Shown here piece after piece: positions 8,843 through 17,354 of a stretch of DNA of 64,000 bases. The position numbers and the translations under genes are program-made. The stretch's first letter is position 1, and the number at the start of each line of letters is the position of its first letter. Location of the stretch: NCBI GenBank assembly GCA_963760935.1, contig CAVXFB010000003.1, forward strand, positions 1,116,001 through 1,180,000, read 5' to 3'. This DNA is from CAVXFB01 sp963760935. GTDB lineage: Bacteria; Planctomycetota; Planctomycetia; Pirellulales; Thermoguttaceae. The notes beneath the pieces were generated by a model. It was not told where the DNA came from. It saw only the letters and a list, made by a program, of their open reading frames with translations, and searched no databases.

Positions 8843-10423
8843 GTTTCGACGACATCATCCAAACGGCGATGCACGACACGCTGGCCCCCGGCGGTTCGCT
8901 GACGTTGTTTCGGCCTGAACTGACGCTCTGCGCCACAATCGTCTGTGTGCTGCTGGTGCGAACCTTCATCCCGCGATGGCGGACGGCCGCATTTCCGCTC
9001 ACGGTCCTGGGCTTGCTCGCGGCCACCTATTTTGCCATTCCGTGGGATTGGTTCTCACATAGCATTCCGGCAGGAAAGGCGATCTTCACCGGCTCGCTCA
9101 TCAGCGATAGTTTCACGGTGGTGTTGCGGGTCCTGCTCATGTTGTTTGCGCTCTTGTTCGTGGCCTTCACGCAAATCACCGCGACCGACCGCGACGATAT
9201 GACGGAGTTCTACGTGCTGATGGTCGGCGCGCTCTTGGGCATGTGCCTGATGATTTCGGCCAATCATGTGTTGATCGTTCTGCTGGGCGTCGAGATGGCC
9301 AGCGTGCCGTGCTATGTGCTGGCCGGTATGCAGCGAAACCGGCCCAAGAGCAGCGAGGCCGCGCTGAAATATGCCGTGTTTGGCGCCGGAACGGCCGGCG
9401 TCATGCTCTACGGGCTGAGCCTGTTGTCGGGCGTGCTGGGTTCCGCCCATCTGCCGACGATGGCCACGCGGCTCGCTGAGTTGCTTCAAAGTGGCGTGGG
9501 CCCGGACCGCACGGCGGTGCTCGTGCTCGGCGGTTTGATGCTTGCCGTGGGCGTGGCATTCAAGCTTTCCGCCGTCCCGTTCCACTTCTGGGCGCCCGAC
9601 GTCTTTGAAGGAACCACGGCCGAAGTCGCTGCATTCCTGTCGGTCGCGTCAAAGGCCGCCGCGCTGGGGCTGCTGGTGCGCTGGCCACCGGCTTTTCGTT
9701 CTCCTCCGATCCTCTGCTGATGGCGGCGCTCGAACCGGCGCGCAGTACATCGCGATCCTCGTGGCGTTGCTGGCCGCGGTCACGTGTACGTTCGGCAACC
9801 TGGCCGCCTATGGCCAGACCAACATGAAGCGGCTTCTGGCCTATTCCACGATCGCGCACGCCGGCTACATGATGATGCCCGTCGCTGCGGCCGTAGTGTT
9901 GCTGGGACCAAACGTGGACGCCGCGCAACATTGGGCTATTGCCGCGCTAATCGCTTACATCGCCGTTTATCTGTTCATGAACCTTGCGGCCTTCGCCATC
10001 GTCGCCGTGCTGCGCAATGCAATCCATAGCGAGGAAATCGACGACTACGCCGGGCTCATCCGCACGTCGCCGGGGCTGGCAGTCTGCATGGCCATCGTGA
10101 TGTTCAGCCTGCTGGGCCTGCCTCCACTCGGCGGTTTTGCCGCCAAGTTGCTCGGCTTCTACGCCTTGGTCGAAGCCCAACTGTGGGCCCTGCTTTTCAT
10201 CGGCGTCCTCAACACGGTCCTGAGCTTGTTCTATTATCTCCGCGTGGTCCGCGTCATGGTTCTCTCGCCGCCTCGGCCAGACCGCCCGGCGGCCGTGATT
10301 CCGCTCTACTCGCTTGCCGGTTCATACTGTGCCTTGTTGGCGCTGGTCGTCGTGATTTTGTTCTTCGAGCTGGGCGGATTGTTGAATTGGGGCGGGGCAG
10401 CCGCCTCCGCGCTGTTTTATTGA
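8839..10423 (+). CDS. nuoN: NADH-quinone oxidoreductase subunit N (two frameshifts)
   Basis: This is the third antiporter-like subunit of complex I (ND2 homologue). The GTG at 8839 overlaps the nuoM stop. The first frame runs through AVGVAFKLSAVPFHFWAPDVFEGTTAEVAAFLSV-type sequence to about 9681. The next 20 residues (LATGFSFSSDPLLMAALEPA) are in another frame, and from about 9743 the protein continues in the third frame with QYIAILVALLAAVT and KRLLAYSTIAHAGYMMM. Two missing bases, both within CGC-containing stretches (near 9681 and 9743), restore a 528-residue protein. It is the last nuo gene here. Confidence 0.87.
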
Positions 10424-10437
10424 AGCGAGACTTGCCG

Positions 10438-10875
10438 ATGGATGTCGACACGATGGCGCCGGTGCGAATCGTCCGCATATTGAATGAACTGCTCGGCGTT
10501 CTCTGCCGCTCGCTGCCCGCATATCTGGCCGACGCCGATCCCTGGTCGGTGGGCGAAAACCGCTTCCGCACCGCGCTAAACCATCTTGCGGCCGATCAGC
10601 AGCGGTACGCCGGCCTGCTATCCCAAGCGATTGTCGACCACGCCGGCCGGCCCGATCCGGGGCGATTCCCAATGAGTTTTACGGCCAAGAACGATCTCTC
10701 GCTGGCATTTCTCCGCCGCGAGGTAATCGAACATCATGAGCGTGACATCCAAGCCATCGAACGGTGCGTGGCTCAACTCGACGGCGTTCTGCCACTGCGC
10801 TCGCTTGCCGAAGAAATCCTCGGCAACGCGAAGGGACATCTGGAAATTTTGCAGGAATTGGCGATTGTTGATTGA
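10438..10875 (+). CDS. Small helical protein, possibly ferritin-like, unknown function
   Basis: A 145-residue soluble protein with predicted amphipathic helices throughout. It carries acidic and histidine residues spaced as in four-helix bundles (NELL near residue 14, HLAADQQRYAGLLSQ, EVIEHHERDIQAIERC, and the EILGNAKGHLEILQEL tail). This resembles ferritin-like or DUF2383-type bundles, but no complete metal-ligand set can be proved by eye. The ATG at 10438 is 15 bases after nuoN, and its stop is six bases before tatD. It is therefore probably co-transcribed with both. Confidence 0.6.
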   Translation: MDVDTMAPVRIVRILNELLGVLCRSLPAYLADADPWSVGENRFRTALNHLAADQQRYAGLLSQAIVDHAGRPDPGRFPMSFTAKNDLSLAFLRREVIEHHERDIQAIERCVAQLDGVLPLRSLAEEILGNAKGHLEILQELAIVD

Positions 10876-10881
10876 CGATCA

Positions 10882-11664
10882 ATGATTGACACCCACGCGC
10901 ACCTCGACCAGCAGGAGTTCGACGCCGATCGGCGCGAAGTCGTCGAGCGGGCGCGAGCGGCCGGTGTCAACGATATCCTTTGCGTCGCGGTTTCCGCCGA
11001 GTCGAGCCGAGCGGTCGTGCAACTAGCCGACGCGAGTAATCTGTGGGCAGCCGTCGGTATCCATCCCAACTCGGCCGCCGAGGCTGCCCCGAGCGATTGG
11101 CAGCAGGTTGTGGACCTGGCCGGCCGCCCGCGAGTCGTAGCCCTGGGCGAAACGGGCCTCGACCGCTACTGGGACTACACGCCGATATCGCTTCAGCAGG
11201 AATATCTCGATCGCCATCTGCGGTTGGCCCAAGAACGCGACCTGCCCATCATCTTGCATTGCCGCGATGCGGCCGATGACTTGCTGCCAATGCTCCGCGA
11301 CGCCGTCGCCCGCCGGCCGCTATGTGGCGTGTTGCACGCCTTTAGCGGCGACGCCGCTTTCGCTGCCGAGTGCGTATCGCTTGGCCTCTACATCAGCCTT
11401 GCCGGCAATGTTACGTATTCGAACAAGAAGTTTGGGACGCTTAGGGCGGCGGCAAAGTCCGTTCCCAACGATCGCCTCTTGGTCGAAACCGACAGCCCCT
11501 ATCTGGTGCCGCAGATCTTTCGCGGCAAACAGAAACGCAACGAGCCGGCCAATGTCGTCCACACGGCCGCCTGTCTCGCCGAGCTCCGCGGCGTGCCGGC
11601 CGACGAAATCGCCGCGATCACTACCGCAAATGCGCAGCGGCTGTTTCGGCTTCCGAAAGCCTAG
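10882..11664 (+). CDS. tatD: TatD family metal-dependent DNase/hydrolase
   Basis: This is a cytoplasmic TIM-barrel metal-dependent 3'-5' exonuclease of the TatD family, linked to DNA repair and DNA turnover. The 260 residues show the whole motif set in order: THAHLD at the N-terminus, GETGLDRYWD near residue 91, ILHCRDA near 130, LHAFSG near 155 and ETDSPYL near 203. It starts at ATG 10882, six bases after the upstream helical protein gene. No special tie to complex I is implied. Confidence 0.93.
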   Translation: MIDTHAHLDQQEFDADRREVVERARAAGVNDILCVAVSAESSRAVVQLADASNLWAAVGIHPNSAAEAAPSDWQQVVDLAGRPRVVALGETGLDRYWDYTPISLQQEYLDRHLRLAQERDLPIILHCRDAADDLLPMLRDAVARRPLCGVLHAFSGDAAFAAECVSLGLYISLAGNVTYSNKKFGTLRAAAKSVPNDRLLVETDSPYLVPQIFRGKQKRNEPANVVHTAACLAELRGVPADEIAAITTANAQRLFRLPKA

Positions 11665-11692
11665 TAGAGCGACGCGCCTAAAGTGTTGGGTT

Positions 11693-11725
11693 GGGTGCCA
11701 CTGCTGGCTCGTCCAGCAGTGCCCG
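11693..11725. repeat. TGCCACTGCTGG palindromic repeat, copy 1 (intergenic)
   Basis: The nine-base arms CACTGCTGG (11699-11707) and CCAGCAGTG (11713-11721) flank a five-base loop and are preceded by GGGTGC. The same element occurs at 38729-38759 and 49230-49259, where it lies inside coding sequence. Here it sits in the gap after tatD. Confidence 0.8.
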
Positions 11726-11828
11726 GTTCGCATGTCAGTGACAGCGGCTTGCCTGAATCGCTATAATCAACTGAAACTCAAACTACACCACTTTGCCGGC
11801 GAGCTTGCTTGCCGCACGGGAGAACACA

Positions 11829-12410
11829 ATGGTCCAAACCGCCAGTACCATGCTGCCGCTGGGCACGAAAGCGCCCGCCTTTTCGCTGCCAGACGTCGTT
11901 AGCGGCAAGAATGTGTCGCTTTCCGATTTCGCCGATGCCCCGGCTCTGTTGATCGTCTTCATGTGCAACCATTGCCCCTACGTGAAACACGTCGCCGCCG
12001 GTCTGGCCGAATTGGCCAGCGACTATCAGCGGCGCGGCCTCGCCGTGGTGGGCATTAACTCGAACGACGTCGAGACCCATGCCGACGATTCGCCCGCCAA
12101 AATGGTCCAGGAGGCGAAAGTCCGCGGCTACACGTTCCCGTATCTCTTCGACGAGGCCCAGGAAGTGGCCAAGGCATATCGGGCCGCCTGCACGCCCGAC
12201 TTCTATGTCTTCGACCGCGATCGCAAACTGGCCTATCGCGGCCAAATGGACGCAAGCCGTCCTAACAGCGGCGTACCGGTCACGGGCCAGGACCTTCGCG
12301 CCGCGCTCGACGCGGTGTTATCCGGCAAGCCGGTCGCGCCGGTGCAAAAGCCGAGCATCGGCTGCAACATCAAGTGGAAACCCGGCAACGAGCCCGATTA
12401 CTTCGGCTAG
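11829..12410 (+). CDS. Thioredoxin-fold (AhpC/TSA-like) protein
   Basis: This 193-residue protein belongs to the peroxiredoxin/redoxin superfamily. LGTKAPAFSLPDVVSGK at the N-terminus is the usual redoxin opening. VFMCNHCPYVKHV near residue 40 carries a CxxC motif. GYTFPYLFDEAQEVAKAYRAACTPDFYVFD is the later part of the fold, with a cis-Pro region and one further Cys. The CNHCPYVK variant is typical of a bacterial subgroup annotated only as thioredoxin family protein. The ATG at 11829 follows a GGGAGAACACA stretch. There is no signal peptide, so it is likely cytoplasmic and acts as a thiol oxidoreductase or peroxidase. Confidence 0.85.
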   Translation: MVQTASTMLPLGTKAPAFSLPDVVSGKNVSLSDFADAPALLIVFMCNHCPYVKHVAAGLAELASDYQRRGLAVVGINSNDVETHADDSPAKMVQEAKVRGYTFPYLFDEAQEVAKAYRAACTPDFYVFDRDRKLAYRGQMDASRPNSGVPVTGQDLRAALDAVLSGKPVAPVQKPSIGCNIKWKPGNEPDYFG

Positions 12411-12476
12411 AAGACGCGACGGACGCGTTATATCTTGCAAGGTTTATCGCCCATGCTTTCAGCGAGGAGCATGGTC

Positions 12477-13349
12477 ATGAACCCGGTGACCAAAAAGCAA
12501 GTCGTCACTGTGGCGCGGTGGGCTGCGCGAATCCTGAGCGTACTTCTGCTCGGTATTGTCGCGGCGTTTGTCATTGGCGAAGGCGGCCCCAATCCGTTCG
12601 CTATGCCCCCACGCGAACAGGCGATTTCCATAGCTCTCGCCGCCATGCTCATCGGACTGGCAGCGGCATGGATTTGGGAGGGGTGGGGCGGGCTTTTCAT
12701 TGTTAGCGGCTTTGTGGCGTTCGCGATCGTTAACGGCCGTCTTCCCACAACTTCATTAACCAACCCCCTGTGGATGATGTTGCTTGCCGGGCTATTGTTC
12801 CTGCTTTGCTGGTGGAAAACACCACCAGCCGAAGCCCTGTCAGAGGCCGGGCTTGGTGGCAAAGTCCAGGGAGCGTTATCCCGTTGGTTCTATCGCCTTA
12901 CACTGCCCGCCGTTTGGCTGAGCGCCACACTGGTCTCCTGGCATCACCCCGGCGACGAATATGGCCTGTTCTTGGTGTCTTGCTTGCCGGCCATGTGGAT
13001 CGTGCCGTTCGCAAATGTCACGCATTTTCTAGGTGCGTTGCCGATCTTGGTCGCGGGCAGCGCGACAATGAGCCTCGTAGGCTGCTGGATGGATCGCCTG
13101 CACGTCGGGCGAACCGTCTGGATCGCGCTGCTTGTCTGCGGAGCCGTCGCTTTTGTTCTGTGCGCTCTCGGCGAGTACCCCAGCTATCCGCGAGCCATAG
13201 CAAAAAATGGATCGTTAATCGCCTATATGGCTGCCGCGACAAACCTGGGCCTTTATCTGTCCGTCATCGTCACTACCGTGAGTTCGCCATTGAGGCGCAC
13301 TGCGTCAATCGCGCACCGCTACTTCACACATTTGCGGCGTCGACCGTGA
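12477..13349 (+). CDS. Polytopic membrane protein, unknown function
   Basis: About 290 residues with eight or so hydrophobic segments, including ILSVLLLGIVAAFVIG near the start, IALAAMLIGLAAAWIW, LFIVSGFVAFAIV, LWMMLLAGLLFLLCWW, and segments to the end. No conserved catalytic motif is recognised. The ATG at 12477 is chosen because GAGGAG lies seven bases upstream. An ATG at 12471 is too close to that site. It stands alone, about 65 bases after the thioredoxin-fold gene and convergent with mqnD. Confidence 0.65.
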   Translation: MNPVTKKQVVTVARWAARILSVLLLGIVAAFVIGEGGPNPFAMPPREQAISIALAAMLIGLAAAWIWEGWGGLFIVSGFVAFAIVNGRLPTTSLTNPLWMMLLAGLLFLLCWWKTPPAEALSEAGLGGKVQGALSRWFYRLTLPAVWLSATLVSWHHPGDEYGLFLVSCLPAMWIVPFANVTHFLGALPILVAGSATMSLVGCWMDRLHVGRTVWIALLVCGAVAFVLCALGEYPSYPRAIAKNGSLIAYMAAATNLGLYLSVIVTTVSSPLRRTASIAHRYFTHLRRRP

Positions 13350-13399
13350 ACCTGACGCGTTTCGTGTTTTTCGTGCCCGTCGTCGAGAATCGGCCGCAG

Positions 13400-14266
13400 C
13401 TACTCCACAAACTCCGGGACAACTAGCGTCGGAATCACGCCGGCTTTGTGGCCTTCGGCCAACAGTCGGGCGACCGCCTGCCGCCCTATCGGCCCGAAGT
13501 CGAGCGTCCACTGGTTGACGTACATCCCGACGAACTGGTCAGCTTTGGCCGGAGTGAGCCCGCGGCCAAAACTCATGGCGTAGCCGAGCGCTTCCTCGCG
13601 GTGCTCCAGTCCGTATTGAATGCTCTCGCCCAACAGGCGATGCACGTCGCCGATCACCTGGGACCCCAGGTCCTTGCGAATCCCGTTGGCGCCCAGTGGC
13701 AGCGGCAATCCCGTATGCTCGAACCACCACTGGCCCGTGTCGACCACAAGCTCCAATTGCTGGTCGGCATAGGTCAGTTGCCCCTCGTGGATGATCAGGC
13801 CCGCATCGATCCGCTGGCCTTCACACTCGTGGGCGACGACGGCGTCCAGAATGCGGTCGAACGGGACGATGACGTAGGGAAAATCGACGCCCAGGCACAG
13901 CCGCAGCGCGAGATACGCCGTAGTGCGCAAACCCGGCACGGCAATCGTCTTGCCGGCGAGTTCATCGAGCGCCATCTGCCGCGGGGCGACAACCATTGGC
14001 CCGTAGCGGTCGCCCATGCTCGCCCCGCACGAGCAAAGCATGTACCGATCGTTGAGGTAGGCGTAGGCATGAACGCTAACGGCCGTCAGTTCCAGTTCGC
14101 CCCCAAGCGCACGGCGGTTGAGCGTCTCGATGTCGACCAACTCATGCGTGAAGCGATACGGCCCGGTGTCGATGAGCCCCTTGGCCAGGGCGAAGAACAT
14201 GAACGCATCGTCAGGGTCGGGGCTATGGCCGACGCGGATGAGACGCTGCGATTGTTCGAGAGGCAT
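13400..14266 (-). CDS. mqnD: 1,4-dihydroxy-6-naphthoate synthase (futalosine pathway)
   Basis: MqnD converts cyclic dehypoxanthinyl futalosine to 1,4-dihydroxy-6-naphthoate in the alternative menaquinone pathway. The 288-residue protein begins with the diagnostic block VGHSPDPDDAFMFFALAKG and has the periplasmic-binding-protein-like fold of the MqnA/MqnD family, with LTAVSVHAYAYL and the later GLIIHEGQLTY stretch. Its presence implies menaquinone made by the futalosine route, a likely electron acceptor for the nearby complex I. The genes are not in one operon. No Shine-Dalgarno site is evident before the ATG at 14266. Confidence 0.92.
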   Translation of the reverse strand: MPLEQSQRLIRVGHSPDPDDAFMFFALAKGLIDTGPYRFTHELVDIETLNRRALGGELELTAVSVHAYAYLNDRYMLCSCGASMGDRYGPMVVAPRQMALDELAGKTIAVPGLRTTAYLALRLCLGVDFPYVIVPFDRILDAVVAHECEGQRIDAGLIIHEGQLTYADQQLELVVDTGQWWFEHTGLPLPLGANGIRKDLGSQVIGDVHRLLGESIQYGLEHREEALGYAMSFGRGLTPAKADQFVGMYVNQWTLDFGPIGRQAVARLLAEGHKAGVIPTLVVPEFVE

Positions 14267-14285
14267 GGTTCAACAAGTATGGAGC

Positions 14286-14332
14286 ATGAACTCCCCTCGC
14301 CCATTGGGAGAGAGGTGGGGGGAAGGGCGTCG
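14286..14332. repeat. CTCCC/GGGAGAG-type palindromic repeat
   Basis: The sequence CTCCCCTCGCCCATTGGGAG at the core, followed by GAGGTGGGGGGAAGGG, belongs to a family seen again near 37558-37588 and, inside a gene, at 38152-38187. It sits between the 5' ends of mqnD and the 3' end of csrA. Confidence 0.55.
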
Positions 14333-14354
14333 TGACCGTAAGCGGCCCTTGCCC

Positions 14355-14585
14355 TTACCCTCGTCTTACCAATCGTTGGTCAGTGACCGAACTGGGAACG
14401 TCCGACGCGACGCCCTTGCGATTTTCCCGTCGAATCGCTTCGTAGACCTCTTGCCGGTGGACGGGAATCTCGCCCGGGGCCTGGATGCCAAGCCGAACCT
14501 TGTCGCCACGGATATCTACGATGGTTACAACGACATTTTCGCCGATCACGATGCTTTCGTCGCGTTGCCGGGATAAAACTAGCAT
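14355..14585 (-). CDS. csrA: Carbon storage regulator CsrA
   Basis: CsrA is a small dimeric RNA-binding protein that represses or stabilises mRNAs by binding GGA motifs near the ribosome site. The 76 residues begin MLVLSRQRDESIVIGENV and contain VRLGIQAPGEIPVHRQEVY, a complete CsrA core with the RNA-contact arginine in VHRQEVY. The C-terminal 15-20 residues are a variable tail. A strong GGAAGGAG site lies eight bases upstream of the ATG, and a sigma-70-like promoter is readable about 65 bases upstream. Confidence 0.95.
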   Translation of the reverse strand: MLVLSRQRDESIVIGENVVVTIVDIRGDKVRLGIQAPGEIPVHRQEVYEAIRRENRKGVASDVPSSVTDQRLVRRG

Positions 14586-14648
14586 CGTGAGGCTCCTTCC
14601 AAGGTTATGATCCGTGTTAGCTGTGGCATACTTTGGCTGTATGCATAG

Positions 14649-14677
14649 AATATATCGGCTTAGATAAGCATGGGCAA
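14649..14677 (-). promoter_or_regulatory. Predicted csrA promoter
   Basis: On the minus strand, TTGCCC (14672-14677) and TATATT (14649-14654) are separated by exactly 17 bases and resemble sigma-70 -35 and -10 boxes. The csrA start is about 64 bases downstream, giving a leader of some 55 bases that ends in GGAAGGAG. This is a match to consensus only. Confidence 0.5.
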
Positions 14678-14790
14678 GTAGTTAAATAAGAAAATTAACG
14701 TAGTCTGCGTCGCGCTTACTGCTGCATTGGCATGTGACTCAAATGCCTGACAGCACGCACCCCCGGAGCCCCCGAGCCTGCGCCGCCGCG

Positions 14791-16092
14791 TTATTTTTCA
14801 ATCGCCTTGGCCTCCGGCGGCGGCCCAACGCCCACATCGCTGTTCGACGGGTAGTCGATCTTTCCGCCATCGTCCCTTAAGTTCATGCCGACCGAGTAAA
14901 CCAGCCAACCACGTGGCGTCTTCTTAACCTTAAGCGGCTCGCCGGTAAATGGGTCGGTCGTTGTCTCGGCCGGCAAACCAAGTTTACTGAGCTTCGGCAC
15001 CTCGTCACTCCCGACCGACACATGAGTCTGCAAGGCATTGAGCACACGCAAACACCTAATTTGGGCACGCGTGCGCGTGACGGCTTCATACGATGCACCA
15101 AATAGTCCAAGGCATTGTTTGGCAAAAACGCCCGTCGATATCCCCCGCTGAGCTTCGATCTGGCGGATGGTTTCTTCTCCCCGCCGATACGGAGGAAGCT
15201 CGCTAGCGATCGGAAGAAACTCCCTAACTGTATCTAAATAGTCCAATTCTTGATGATTCCATCTGCCGCGGTTAACGAGCCACGAATTGCGAAACGGGAA
15301 AGTGCCAAAGGATTCAATTCCGTAGGCGCGCTCGCTCTTCACTGCCCAGACGAAGCCTGCCATGCAATTGTCCAAGGCAAGCTCGGAGTCAATCGCATTG
15401 CGGACGTTCTGCGACGTGGGGCCAGATTGTAGAACAAAGCTAACGCTGTCGACGGCAACGCCGCGGATAACCAATGCCACGAGGTAACTATTAATCGTGG
15501 GATTGTGGTCGAAATGCCGGGCGAGTGGAAATAGAAGCAGTCCCGTCCGCGCAGCATCATCGTATTTCCCTTCGGCAACCAGCAGGTACACGAGAGGACG
15601 CAGCACCCGACCGCAGGCGCGGATGCCTACCATACGCGGAAAAAGCTGGGTCTCTAGAAATCCCTCGCGGGAAAGCGTGTAATCAAAGTCAGGATTGTAT
15701 CCTTGACAGCCCGCCGCTCGCTGCAGAAGCTGAATAACCTTGGGGTGCGCCTCTATCGCTGCCTTCACAATCTTCTGGCATTCGGAAGGCATTGGTCCGG
15801 AACTGAGGCTCCATTGCTTGAATCCATCATTGGCCCATAGTTCTTCGTCAATCGCCTCACAATACCCCTCCACCCGCCGCAGATACGTGTACGCGTTCTT
15901 CTCCGGCGGAATCGGCGGGCGCACCAGATCGGCCAACGTTAGCGGGTCGCCGGCGGCGCAAATTTCCGCTAGCTGCTGCTCAAGCCGTGTATCGGTAGTC
16001 CAGACGAACCAGGCGTTGGCCAGTAGTCCGATGGCCACCAGTCCGCCCAGCGCGATCCCGGTCCATTTCAATATCTTTTTCAGGCGTCTCAT
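14791..16092 (-). CDS. Membrane-anchored protein of unknown function, third gene of the sigma-factor operon
   Basis: 433 residues with one N-terminal transmembrane helix (about 10-30, WTGIALGGLVAIGLLANAWF) and a large exported or cytoplasmic alpha-helical domain. The end carries a recognisable block: TTDPFTGEPLKVKKTPRGW, then YSVGMNLRDDGG. This DPFTG/DDGG ending recurs, from memory, in many planctomycete proteins of unknown role. It follows the ECF sigma factor and a second membrane protein on the same strand. Its start overlaps the upstream gene by 113 bases, which suggests one regulatory operon. Confidence 0.6.
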   Translation of the reverse strand: MRRLKKILKWTGIALGGLVAIGLLANAWFVWTTDTRLEQQLAEICAAGDPLTLADLVRPPIPPEKNAYTYLRRVEGYCEAIDEELWANDGFKQWSLSSGPMPSECQKIVKAAIEAHPKVIQLLQRAAGCQGYNPDFDYTLSREGFLETQLFPRMVGIRACGRVLRPLVYLLVAEGKYDDAARTGLLLFPLARHFDHNPTINSYLVALVIRGVAVDSVSFVLQSGPTSQNVRNAIDSELALDNCMAGFVWAVKSERAYGIESFGTFPFRNSWLVNRGRWNHQELDYLDTVREFLPIASELPPYRRGEETIRQIEAQRGISTGVFAKQCLGLFGASYEAVTRTRAQIRCLRVLNALQTHVSVGSDEVPKLSKLGLPAETTTDPFTGEPLKVKKTPRGWLVYSVGMNLRDDGGKIDYPSNSDVGVGPPPEAKAIEK

Positions 16093-16519
16093 GGTATGAG
16101 TCTCGGGAAACGGTTTGCAATTCCTTGATGAGTCGATTTACGGTCGCGATGTATCGGGCGTAATCGGCCCGTGCATCGCGGTTTTCGCGTCCGGCAGTAA
16201 GCTGGCGATACACCCATTGGCCCGTTTGCGCGTCGGTGATCCGCTCGATGTCCTTGGCGATTTCCATCGCCCGCTGCGAGACGGGCGGCGGGCCAAAAAG
16301 CTGGGCCAAACGCCGCTCGGACGCCTTGGTCGCCCAAATGTTCAGTCCGATGCCCAAGACGATCGACGCCGCCATGACCAGCGCCGACCGCCGCAACCAC
16401 GGCGAAGTCGTGTCGGCCCGCAGCTCGGCCACCACGGTCGCCAACACCCGTGGCCGCAGGTCGGCCATCGCGCCGCGAGGCGTAAGGCGCTGGAGAACTT
16501 GTTCTATGTCGTCGTTCAT
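15980..16519 (-). CDS. Putative anti-sigma-like membrane protein
   Basis: A 179-residue protein starts at the ATG at 16519, 43 bases after the sigma-factor stop. It has a short cytoplasmic N-terminus, then one transmembrane helix (RSALVMAASIVLGIGLNIWA, about residues 43-62) and an outer alpha-helical region. That layout and the position just behind an ECF sigma gene suggest an anti-sigma factor, but no zinc HxxxCxxC motif is present. The last 37 residues are read out of frame with the start of the next gene. They look unlike a natural ending, so either the overlap is real or an indel hides the true C-terminus. Confidence 0.55.
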   Translation of the reverse strand: MNDDIEQVLQRLTPRGAMADLRPRVLATVVAELRADTTSPWLRRSALVMAASIVLGIGLNIWATKASERRLAQLFGPPPVSQRAMEIAKDIERITDAQTGQWVYRQLTAGRENRDARADYARYIATVNRLIKELQTVSRDSYHETPEKDIEMDRDRAGRTGGHRTTGQRLVRLDYRYTA

Positions 16520-16562
16520 TGCCAGCTCGTCTTTGTGTACTTTGTAGATTGCCGTTGCGCCA

Positions 16563-17090
16563 TCATTGTGATTGCCTCGAAAACCAGTCCTGCATTCGTG
16601 AAATCGCCGTTCGGTAGCGCGTGGCAACTGTCCCTTGTGGCGAACCGGTCACCTCGCTGATCTGCTGAAACGTAAGCCCGGCATACGTCTTCAATTCTAC
16701 GACTTCCCGAAGATCCGGTTCCAAACATTCCAATACCTGGGCCACCGTCTCGGCCGTCTCTCGAAGCTCGCAATCGCTTTCGGAGTAAGCGAAAAGCTCG
16801 TTGGCCGAGAGCATTGTCTGTGCGCGCTGCCGACGTGCCTTCTTCGTGGCTAAACGTGCCGCCTCATTGCGGGCAATCGTGATCACGTAAGCTTCGAGAT
16901 TGTCAACCTTTGCAAGTTTCTTCCGGGTGCGCACGAGCCGCAAGAATGTCTCTTGCAAAGCATCATCGGCATCGGCCCGCGATCCAAGCCTGACCAGCAG
17001 ATAATGTTCCACGCGGCCGGCACACGCATCGTACAGTTCGGCGAACGCGGCGGGCTCACCCCGGGCCAGTCTCGCCTGTAGTGCTCCCAT
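16563..17090 (-). CDS. ECF-family RNA polymerase sigma factor
   Basis: This is a sigma-70-type regulator with only regions 2 and 4. Region 2 is AFAELYDACAGRVEHYLLVRL, then ADADDALQETFLRLVR. Region 4 holds LECLEPDLREVVELKTYAG and the helix-turn-helix FQQISEVTGSPQGTVATRYR. I place the start at the ATG at 17090 (MGALQARLARGEPAAF). The frame is open upstream to 17177, but those extra 29 residues show no conservation. It leads an operon with two membrane-anchored proteins, as expected for a sigma factor controlled from the membrane. Confidence 0.88.
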   Translation of the reverse strand: MGALQARLARGEPAAFAELYDACAGRVEHYLLVRLGSRADADDALQETFLRLVRTRKKLAKVDNLEAYVITIARNEAARLATKKARRQRAQTMLSANELFAYSESDCELRETAETVAQVLECLEPDLREVVELKTYAGLTFQQISEVTGSPQGTVATRYRTAISRMQDWFSRQSQ

Positions 17091-17188
17091 CCGCCTACTC
17101 GCCTGATGTGCGCGTTCCAATAAGAAGACCCGCCGGCAGGGCTGATTTATTGAAAAATCCCCAGACGGTCGCATCAAAATCGAGCAAG

Positions 17189-17322
17189 AGTCTCACGCAA
17201 CGACGCAAAGACGCCAAGAAATAGCAACTGAGTGTCAGAAACTATCGCGGTGACGTAGCCTTGACGGGAGAACGGCTTTGCTTCTCTACATTCCCTTTGC
17301 GCCGTGTCGACTTTGCGTGAAA
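17189..17322. repeat. ACGCAAAGACGCCAAG-type inverted repeat
   Basis: The left part at 17189-17222 (CTCACGCAACGACGCAAAG and following) and the right part near 17292-17322 (CTTTGCGCC, CTTTGCGTGAAA) are imperfect reverse complements. It resembles another common dispersed intergenic repeat and lies in the gap between the topA 3' end and the sigma-factor gene. Confidence 0.5.
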
Positions 17323-17354
17323 TTCCCAACCCGCACCCCGTTAGGTGCGAACGC

